11,527 bases of DNA from Micrococcales bacterium. Lineage in GTDB: Bacteria > Actinomycetota > Actinomycetes > S36-B12 > UBA5976. Each line of letters opens with the position of its first letter. Positions within the stretch are counted from its first letter, which is position 1. Of this stretch, positions 6,322 through 11,527 are shown one piece after another. The position numbers and the translations under genes were made by a program. The notes beneath the pieces were generated by a model. The model had not been told where the DNA came from and ran no database searches. It saw only the letters and a list, made by a program, of their open reading frames with translations. The stretch is taken from assembly GCA_024640585.1 (NCBI GenBank), contig JAHEEQ010000059.1:1-11527 (forward strand). Direction: 5' to 3'.

Positions 6322-8082
6322 GGATTCACCTGAAAGCTGGTGAAGCCGCGCGTACAACGCAGCATTTGCTAGTAATTCGGAATGGGTTCCTGATTCCACA
6401 ACCTTTCCATCCTCGATTACATAAATACAGTCAGCATCTTTGATGGTAGAAAGTCGGTGCGCAATCACAAATGTCGTGCGGCCATGCATCAATTTGTTTA
6501 GCGCCTGCTGAACGAGGAGTTCGGATTCATTATCAAGTGAAGAAGTGGCTTCATCTAAAACCAAGATGCGTGGATTTCGCAAAATTGCTCGCGCAATTGC
6601 TAAGCGTTGTTTTTGTCCTCCAGAGAGTGTGAATCCACGAGGTCCAACATCTGTTTCGATTCCGTCTGGAAGTTGGCTGACAAATTCCCATGCGTTCGAG
6701 TCATAAAGTGCCTGCATTAGTTGTTCTTCAGAAACTGAAAGATCTCCATAGCAAACATTTTCTCTCACACTGCCTTCAAACATTACCGACTCTTGAGGGA
6801 CGACCGAAATGAATTGACGTATCGAGCGATAATCAAGTTCATTTGTGTCGACACCGTCAATAAGCACTTGCCCTGAAGTTGGACGTAAGAAACCAATTAG
6901 GAGATTTGCAAGTGTGGATTTGCCACAGCCTGATGGCCCTGCAATTGCCACATACTCTCCTGCTTTGATTGAAATTGATAATCCATTAATTGCATGTTCA
7001 TGGCTATCTGGATAACTGAATCGAACTTCGCGAAATTCAATATCACCAGAAACTTGCGAAACTTCAGTCTTCCCTTGATTCGGCTCGAGTTCATCAGATT
7101 CGAGAACTTCACTGATTGATTTAATTGAAGCTAGTCCACGTGCAAAGTTCGGCGCTAAATCAGTCATCATGACAACTGCACTAGACAGAACGCCGAAGTA
7201 ACCGGTCAGCATCACAACTTCACCAGCCGTAATTTCTGCATGTCCAGTTCTGGTTGCCCAGACTGCAGTTATCAAGGTGACTCCATTCAAGATGTTGTAG
7301 ATCACCCACGAACTTGCACCAAAGGCAGCATTAACGAAGTCCAGATCAAGGGCGGCGCTCTTTGTTTTGGCGAACTCTTTTTCGATGTTGCCAAGAGCAG
7401 TTTCTTCAAGGCCATGCGCTCTAGTGACTGGAACTAATGTCATCATTTCGCTTGTTCGAATCGACATCTTCTCAACAGATTTACGAAAAGCTTCATTGCG
7501 AGAATTTAGTTTTCTTCTGGTGAACACAAAAACCATTCCCCAGATTGGCAACATAATCACGAAGAAAATTAAGAACTGTGGAACTTTGATTGCGGTAATT
7601 GTGATTGCACCAACAAAGTTGAAGATTGCAGCGAACCCACCATTGCCAGCTTGACGCAAACCCGCTTCAATATTTTCTACATCGCGAACAACTTTTGATT
7701 GCAATGATGCAACATTCATGCGATTCCAAAAACCGATACTTAGTTCTTGAATTCTTTCGCTCAATGCCGAGCGTAGACGAACTTCTAGGTCACGCAACAC
7801 TTTGGATAAAGTCATTGTGAACAGGATATTTACAGGGAGGTTTTGCCCTAGAAGTACAAGTAATACGAAAGCATAAAACCAGAGGCGATCAAGTGGCTCG
7901 TTCTGCACAAGCACATCAATCACACCAGCCGTCACGAGCGGAAGTGCCCAGATTGGTGAATGTTTAATTCCATAAAGCACAAAAGCGAGGGCTAATTTTC
8001 TGCGTTGTGGTCGCAACAACCTAGCGATAGTGCGAATAGGGTGCTTGTGGTCAAAAACCTTGACTACATCGTGCGTTCGCAT
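6310..8082 (-). CDS. ABC exporter half-transporter (fused permease and ATPase)
   Basis: The 590-residue protein has an N-terminal membrane domain (hydrophobic segments around 30-57, 68-92, 150-190 and 255-310) fused to a nucleotide-binding domain. Walker A is GPSGCGKST (382-390), the Q-loop Gln is 430, the signature is LSGGQ (486-490), Walker B is ILVLDE (506-511) and the switch His is 542. This is the MsbA/MDR-type exporter plan, working as a homo- or heterodimer to extrude lipids, peptides or drugs. No second half-transporter is adjacent, so a homodimer is the simpler guess. The ATG is preceded by the weak purine-rich GTGAGAAAAG. A TATTCT hexamer at 8106-8111 may be its -10. Only 34 bp separate it from the divergent trmB start. 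Confidence 0.92.
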   Translation of the reverse strand: MRTHDVVKVFDHKHPIRTIARLLRPQRRKLALAFVLYGIKHSPIWALPLVTAGVIDVLVQNEPLDRLWFYAFVLLVLLGQNLPVNILFTMTLSKVLRDLEVRLRSALSERIQELSIGFWNRMNVASLQSKVVRDVENIEAGLRQAGNGGFAAIFNFVGAITITAIKVPQFLIFFVIMLPIWGMVFVFTRRKLNSRNEAFRKSVEKMSIRTSEMMTLVPVTRAHGLEETALGNIEKEFAKTKSAALDLDFVNAAFGASSWVIYNILNGVTLITAVWATRTGHAEITAGEVVMLTGYFGVLSSAVVMMTDLAPNFARGLASIKSISEVLESDELEPNQGKTEVSQVSGDIEFREVRFSYPDSHEHAINGLSISIKAGEYVAIAGPSGCGKSTLANLLIGFLRPTSGQVLIDGVDTNELDYRSIRQFISVVPQESVMFEGSVRENVCYGDLSVSEEQLMQALYDSNAWEFVSQLPDGIETDVGPRGFTLSGGQKQRLAIARAILRNPRILVLDEATSSLDNESELLVQQALNKLMHGRTTFVIAHRLSTIKDADCIYVIEDGKVVESGTHSELLANAALYARLHQLSGESSDS

Positions 8083-8105
8083 CTTTTCTCACTTTCCGCT
8101 AGGCG

Positions 8106-8111
8106 AGAATA
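8106..8111 (-). promoter_or_regulatory. Candidate -10 box of the ABC exporter gene
   Basis: TATTCT on the minus strand is close to the TATAAT consensus and fits TANNNT. It lies 23 nt upstream of the ATG, leaving room for a short leader with a weak purine-rich ribosome site. No good -35 is visible at 17 nt. It sits inside the 34-bp gap to trmB, so the two promoters must overlap. Confidence 0.3.
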
Positions 8112-8116
8112 GGGCA

Positions 8117-8797
8117 ATGACAAATCCCACGCCACAAGGCACTGAAATCCGAACTTACAAGTTGCGGCGTTCACGGGTTTCTGAATTGCAGGCTGGTGCC
8201 ATTGCCGAATTTGGCGACCAATATATCTATCCCGAAGGCGATTCGATTATAAATCTGAATAGCAAATTAGGTTTGGAAAAGTTTGTCATTGAAATTGGAT
8301 TCGGTATGGGTGAAGCAACTTGGCAATATGCAAAAGCGCAACCAGAGGTCGCAGTTCTTGCTATCGACTTACACACCCCAGGTATTGGAAAACTAATTAG
8401 CGATTTGCAAACGCGAAACTTAGACAATGTGCGAATCTTTGAAGGGGATGCCCTTGAAATAATCAGAACTCGCATGGAAGGAAATTCAGTCGATGGAATC
8501 CGATTGTTCTTCCCAGATCCATGGCCAAAAAAACGACACTTCAAACGCCGTTTTGTAAATCAAGTAAATCTCTCGCTACTTGCATCTGTTGTAAAACCCG
8601 GTGGCTTCTTCCATTTCGCTACTGATTGGCAGGAGTACGCTGATTGGGCGCGAGCAGAACTAGAACAACATCCTGATTGGGATACTCAAGAAAATCCGAG
8701 AGCTGGCATCTGGTCAGATCGTCCAACGACAAGATTTGAGACAAAGGGCAAAAACCTTGGTCGCGAGATTACTGATTTAATTGTGTTTAAGAAATAA
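8117..8797 (+). CDS. trmB: tRNA (guanine-N7-)-methyltransferase
   Basis: From ATG 8117 the product is 226 residues, normal for TrmB, which uses SAM to make m7G at position 46 of tRNA. The SAM motif is EIGFGMG (59-65). The acidic residue closing the next strand is AIDLHTPG (82-89), with Asp where many relatives have Glu. GDAL at 110-113 precedes the family signature LFFPDPWPKKRHFKRR (130-145), which supplies the catalytic Asp. TDWQEYA is at 169-175, and the C-terminal tRNA-binding RPTTRFETKG is at 202-211. The frame is open back to 8030, but those 29 residues overlap the divergent ABC gene and have no family similarity. A GGG four nt before the ATG is a weak ribosome site. Its last 11 bp overlap the convergent regulator gene. 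Confidence 0.94.
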   Translation: MTNPTPQGTEIRTYKLRRSRVSELQAGAIAEFGDQYIYPEGDSIINLNSKLGLEKFVIEIGFGMGEATWQYAKAQPEVAVLAIDLHTPGIGKLISDLQTRNLDNVRIFEGDALEIIRTRMEGNSVDGIRLFFPDPWPKKRHFKRRFVNQVNLSLLASVVKPGGFFHFATDWQEYADWARAELEQHPDWDTQENPRAGIWSDRPTTRFETKGKNLGREITDLIVFKK

Positions 8798-9449
8798 TCG
8801 CAACGAATAAGTGACGACCATGCGATTCTGGCAGTTCAAAGTTCATTGTTGAAAACTTCCAACCAGTAGCTGTTTTTTCAACTTGGGATTGCACACCTAC
8901 CGAAATGCCAGCGGCTACTAATTCTTGAAAAACTATTTCATCATGTTGAAGTGGCTCTGCGATTCGTTTGACTTCGACAAATGCAGTGCTGATGTCTGCC
9001 AAGGTTTGGAATTTTCCAGCAGCGCTCAGATCGGATTCTGCACTCACACCTGGAATTGGATTTCCGAATGGAGATTGGGTGGGCCGCCCAAGTAAATCGA
9101 GAATTCGCTCTTCGATTGCATCACTTATTACGTGTTCCCACTTGCAAGCCTCTTCATGCACCTCATTTAAAGGGACTTTCAAAACCTCGACGAGCATGCA
9201 CTCAGCCAACCGGTGTCGGCGCATTACTTGTTCTGCAAGGCGCTTGCCTTCAGTTGTGAACTCCAATAGCCGACCGTTTACAAGATCAATAAGCCCATCT
9301 CGCTGCATGCGTGAAACTGTTTCTGACACAGTTGGGCCGCTTTGATTTAGTCGCTCGCCAATTCGAGCGCGTAGCGGTTCGACACCTTCTTCCTGTAATT
9401 CGAAAATGGTTCGCAGGTACATCTCTGTGGTGTCAATGAGGTCGCTCAC
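8787..9449 (-). CDS. ideR: DtxR/IdeR-type iron-dependent transcriptional regulator
   Basis: The 220-residue protein has a winged helix at about 1-65 (RIGERLNQSGPTVSETVSRM is the recognition region), a dimerisation/metal domain to about 140, and a C-terminal SH3-like (FeoA-type) domain from about 148. All classical DtxR metal ligands fall at their canonical numbers: primary site M10, C102, E105 and H106; ancillary site H79, E83 and H98. Met10 and Cys102 point to Fe(II) sensing rather than the manganese-type MntR. Such proteins repress iron uptake genes when iron is sufficient, and no iron uptake gene lies in this window. The start is GTG without Shine-Dalgarno, and TAGGTT ends 6 nt upstream within a 19-bp inverted repeat. 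The symbol is by family. A DtxR paralogue with other targets is possible. Confidence 0.9.
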   Translation of the reverse strand: MSDLIDTTEMYLRTIFELQEEGVEPLRARIGERLNQSGPTVSETVSRMQRDGLIDLVNGRLLEFTTEGKRLAEQVMRRHRLAECMLVEVLKVPLNEVHEEACKWEHVISDAIEERILDLLGRPTQSPFGNPIPGVSAESDLSAAGKFQTLADISTAFVEVKRIAEPLQHDEIVFQELVAAGISVGVQSQVEKTATGWKFSTMNFELPESHGRHLFVAIIS

Positions 9450-9468
9450 TCGGCAAACCTACTGCCGA
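9450..9468. promoter_or_regulatory. 19-bp inverted repeat enclosing the regulator -10: candidate operator
   Basis: TCGGCA (9450-9455) and TGCCGA (9463-9468) are perfect 6-bp arms around a 7-nt centre. The centre holds the whole minus-strand -10 hexamer TAGGTT (9456-9461). If transcription starts at the GTG at 9449, the repeat lies outside the RNA and would act as DNA. A protein bound here would block the promoter. The length matches the 19-bp IdeR box, but the arms differ from TTAGGTTAG/CTAACCTAA. Autoregulation by DtxR is therefore only a hypothesis. Confidence 0.4.
9456..9461 (-). promoter_or_regulatory. Putative leaderless -10 box of the DtxR-family gene
   Basis: TAGGTT on the minus strand is followed by the six bases TGCCGA and then the GTG start. 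It is identical in hexamer and spacing to the box before the EEP gene at 907-912. Confidence 0.5.
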
Positions 9469-9492
9469 CAGGCTCAGACCTTTAACTTTCCT

Positions 9493-9498
9493 TAGGCT
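9493..9498 (+). promoter_or_regulatory. Putative leaderless -10 box of the photolyase gene
   Basis: TAGGCT is followed by 7 nt and the GTG at 9506, with no Shine-Dalgarno. The nine bases TAGGCTTGC are identical to those upstream of tRNA-Arg at 77-85. The box supports the GTG start over the in-frame ATG at 9518. Confidence 0.5.
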
Positions 9499-9505
9499 TG
9501 CGGGT

Positions 9506-10855
9506 GTGAATAGTTTGATGTGGTTTCGCAGAGATTTACGTCTGCTTGACAACCCAGCCTTAGCCGCGGCAGATGCTTTTGGAGACCAAACCGCATGCAT
9601 GGTCATGATTGATTCAGCACTTTGGCCTACTTGGGGAGCCGCAAAGCAGGCTTACTTAGTTGATTCTCTTTCGTGCCTAAACGATTCTTTGCATGGCAAT
9701 TTAATTGTTAGACATGGTGATCCGATTGAAGAAGTTTTAAAGGTCGCAAAATCAGCTAACGCAAACAAAGTGTTTTGCGCTGCCGATTTCACCACGCCTG
9801 GAATTGAACGTGACAAACGCGTCGCGGAAGTTTTGGCTGCAGAAGGAATCGAATTTGAAATCATTAGTTCAAATTATGCAGTAGCACCAGGTCGGATTAA
9901 TAAGCCTGACGGCACGCCATACAAGGTTTACACACCTTTTTATAAAGGTTGGCTTGCACATGGATGGCGCGGCCCACTTGAGATGAATCTAAAAAATAAT
10001 TGGGTGCAAGGCATAGAAAGTCACGGACTTCCAATTGTTGAAATGCCGCAGGGAATGGAAAGAAGTGCCGCAGGTGAAACATCGGCAATTGAAAGATTTG
10101 AATACTTCTTAGAAAACGATGTGAAGAATTACAAAGAATTGCGTGATCGCGCAGATTTATATGGCACATCAAGATTGAGTGTTGCACTGAAGTGGGGCGA
10201 GATACATCCGCGAACTATTTTGGCAGAACTCGGTGATTCCGCAGGCGAAGAAACTTTTAGAAAAGAAATTGCATGGCGCGAGTTCTACGCTGATGTTCTC
10301 TTTCACAATCCGCATACTGTTACAGAATATTTAAATCCAACTTTTGCGAAAATGGAATACAACAAAGGCCAAATTGCTGAACAACATTTTGAGGCTTGGA
10401 AAAGTGGAAACACTGGCTATCCATTTGTTGATGCTGGAATGCGTCAACTACTTCAAGAAGGCTGGATGCACAATCGGGTTCGTATGGTAACTGCATCTTT
10501 CTTGGTTAAAGACCTGCATCTCGAATGGCAACAAGGAGCTGCATGGTTTTTTGAACTACTTAAAGATGCAGATGTGGCAAGTAACCAGCATGGCTGGCAA
10601 TGGACAGCGGGATGCGGTACCGACGCGGCTCCGTATTTTCGTATTTTCAATCCAGTCACACAGGGCCTTAAGTTCGACCCGAATGGTGATTATGTTCGCA
10701 AATACATTCCCGAACTTAGCCATATTGATGGGTCAGCTGTGCATGAACCTTGGGAACAAGGAGATGGATACGCAAATGGATATGCAACCCGCATTGTGGA
10801 TCACGCAGTTGAGCGCGATGAATCACTTCGCAGATATAGCGAGATAAAGAAATAA
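9506..10855 (+). CDS. phr: Class I deoxyribodipyrimidine photolyase
   Basis: The 449-residue protein has an N-terminal antenna-binding Rossmann domain (LMWFRRDLRLLDNPAL at 4-19) and a C-terminal FAD domain. It repairs UV-induced cyclobutane pyrimidine dimers using light energy. Residues equivalent to the E. coli substrate and FAD contacts are present: E254 and W257 (EIAWREF), N323 and M327 (HNRVRM), N360 near FAD N5, and W364/W366 in GWQW. The electron-transfer Trps W341 and W364 match E. coli W359 and W382. The distal W306 position falls in a divergent MEYNKG stretch (283-288) without Trp. GTDAAPYFRIFNP (371-383) is the family signature. GTG is the likely start, with a TAGGCT box 7 nt upstream. 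It diverges from the regulator gene and ends one base before the pdxH stop. Confidence 0.94.
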   Translation: MNSLMWFRRDLRLLDNPALAAADAFGDQTACMVMIDSALWPTWGAAKQAYLVDSLSCLNDSLHGNLIVRHGDPIEEVLKVAKSANANKVFCAADFTTPGIERDKRVAEVLAAEGIEFEIISSNYAVAPGRINKPDGTPYKVYTPFYKGWLAHGWRGPLEMNLKNNWVQGIESHGLPIVEMPQGMERSAAGETSAIERFEYFLENDVKNYKELRDRADLYGTSRLSVALKWGEIHPRTILAELGDSAGEETFRKEIAWREFYADVLFHNPHTVTEYLNPTFAKMEYNKGQIAEQHFEAWKSGNTGYPFVDAGMRQLLQEGWMHNRVRMVTASFLVKDLHLEWQQGAAWFFELLKDADVASNQHGWQWTAGCGTDAAPYFRIFNPVTQGLKFDPNGDYVRKYIPELSHIDGSAVHEPWEQGDGYANGYATRIVDHAVERDESLRRYSEIKK

Positions 10856-10856
10856 C

Positions 10857-11516
10857 TCAAGGCGATAGCCGCGAGATTTTCCAATCGTTTGCATTTGTTA
10901 AATCAGGAAAAGATTTTTCGGCTGTGTAAATTAGCCTGTCGTGCATTCGAGATTTTCTACCACTCCAAAACTCAATCGACTTTGGTGTTACTAAATACCC
11001 ACCCCAATTTTCCGGAAGCGGAACAACCGATCCTTCAGGATACTGTGACTTAAGGTCAGCAAATCGTTCTTCAAGTTCATCGCGCGAATCCAAAGTTGTT
11101 GATTGATTACTGGCAAGCGCAGCCAGTTGCGAAAAATGTGGTCGAGAATGGAAATAGGTTTCAGATTCTTCACGACTAACTTTCACAACACTTCCAACAA
11201 CTATCACTTGGCGAAAAATCGCAAACCATGGAAAAACTAGCGAGACTTTAGGGTTTACTGCAATCTCACTGCCTTTGCGAGATGCATAGTTTGAGTAGAA
11301 AACAAAACCTTGGTTAGTAGCTTCTTTCAACAAAACATGGCGGGCACTGGGCTGGCCATTTTGATCAGCGGTTGCGACGACCATTGCATTTGGTTCTGGC
11401 AATTCTTTCGCGTCAATCATCCAGTTTTGGAACTGCTCAAGTGGGTTTTTGGCTAAATCCAACTCATTAAGCGTCTGATTTGTGTATTCAACCCGTAGCT
11501 TTTGATAGTCACTCAT
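10857..11516 (-). CDS. pdxH: Pyridoxamine 5'-phosphate oxidase
   Basis: The 219-residue product is full length for PdxH, the FMN enzyme that oxidises pyridoxamine or pyridoxine 5'-phosphate to PLP with O2. Its N-terminus has KNPLEQFQNW (23-32). FMN and phosphate contacts are in SARHVLLK (57-64), FYSNYASRKG (73-82) and FRQV (101-104). YFHSRP (121-126), LAALASNQST (131-140) and the WGGYLVTPKSIEFWSGR to RMHDR region (171-194) are family signatures. The C-terminus RLSP is the usual end. After RQV an Ile replaces the common Arg of RQVR, a minor deviation. The ATG is 11 nt from the window edge, so its promoter cannot be judged. It is convergent with the photolyase gene. Confidence 0.95.
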   Translation of the reverse strand: MSDYQKLRVEYTNQTLNELDLAKNPLEQFQNWMIDAKELPEPNAMVVATADQNGQPSARHVLLKEATNQGFVFYSNYASRKGSEIAVNPKVSLVFPWFAIFRQVIVVGSVVKVSREESETYFHSRPHFSQLAALASNQSTTLDSRDELEERFADLKSQYPEGSVVPLPENWGGYLVTPKSIEFWSGRKSRMHDRLIYTAEKSFPDLTNANDWKISRLSP

Positions 11517-11527
11517 GAGCCAATCAT

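Noticed and set aside
8030..8116. An N-terminal extension of trmB by 29 codons.
   Set aside because: It overlaps the divergent ABC gene and its start, has no TrmB similarity, and the ATG at 8117 gives the normal family length.
9450..9505. A classical IdeR box (TTAGGTTAGGCTAACCTAA) in the regulator/photolyase gap.
   Set aside because: Only partial half-sites (GTAGGTTTG on the minus strand, TTAGGCTTG on the plus strand) are present without the matching second half. They are better explained as -10 boxes.
11517..11527. A start of another gene at the right edge.
   Set aside because: Only 11 bases remain. The minus-strand ATG at 11525-11527 meets a stop after four codons, and nothing else can be judged.

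Overview
The window looks like a chromosomal segment of a low-GC, streamlined actinobacterium, most like the freshwater Nanopelagicales (acI) group. Four things suggest this. It is visibly AT-rich, yet it carries actinobacterial-type genes: an IdeR/DtxR iron regulator with every metal ligand at the classical position, an actinobacterial-style class I photolyase and a LppM-like lipoprotein. Genes are packed almost without spacers. Several genes appear leaderless, with a TAGNNT -10 box ending 6-7 nt before the start codon, a common actinobacterial arrangement. The assignment is an inference from style and families, not from a marker gene.

Layout. Bases 1-92 hold no assignable gene and probably contain the promoter of tRNA-Arg(CCT) (93-168). 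The stop codon of an endonuclease/exonuclease/phosphatase-family protein (169-900, minus) directly abuts the tRNA CCA end. Upstream of that gene on the minus strand are a HigA-type antitoxin (910-1188), a remnant of its HigB toxin (1197-1343, C-terminal part only), and an atypical short-chain dehydrogenase (1344-1988). A Pr6Pr-type membrane protein (2077-2787, plus) diverges from the dehydrogenase. Next is a two-gene minus-strand unit: a YegS/DgkB-like lipid kinase (4415-5338) followed by a large lipoprotein (2818-4398) that seems to join a LppM-like N-terminus to an OmpA-like C-terminus. An EamA transporter (5416-6321, plus) converges on, and overlaps, an ABC exporter half-transporter (6310-8082, minus). 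trmB (8117-8797, plus) converges on and overlaps an ideR/dtxR-type regulator (8787-9449, minus). A photolyase (9506-10855, plus) diverges from the regulator and ends one base before the end of pdxH (10857-11516, minus).

How the genes fit together. Most are housekeeping or stress functions: tRNA m7G46 modification, PLP supply, light-dependent DNA repair, iron-responsive regulation, lipid phosphorylation and export. The lipid kinase and lipoprotein form the only clear operon and may serve the cell envelope together. The regulator/photolyase intergenic region (56 bp) appears to hold two back-to-back leaderless promoters, one enclosed by a 19-bp inverted repeat that could be an operator. I see no phage, integrase, insertion sequence or CRISPR array. 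I do not see a clear new multi-gene system. The most unusual items are the orphan HigA with its decayed toxin, the LppM/OmpA-like lipoprotein, and the regulatory arrangement between the metal regulator and photolyase genes.
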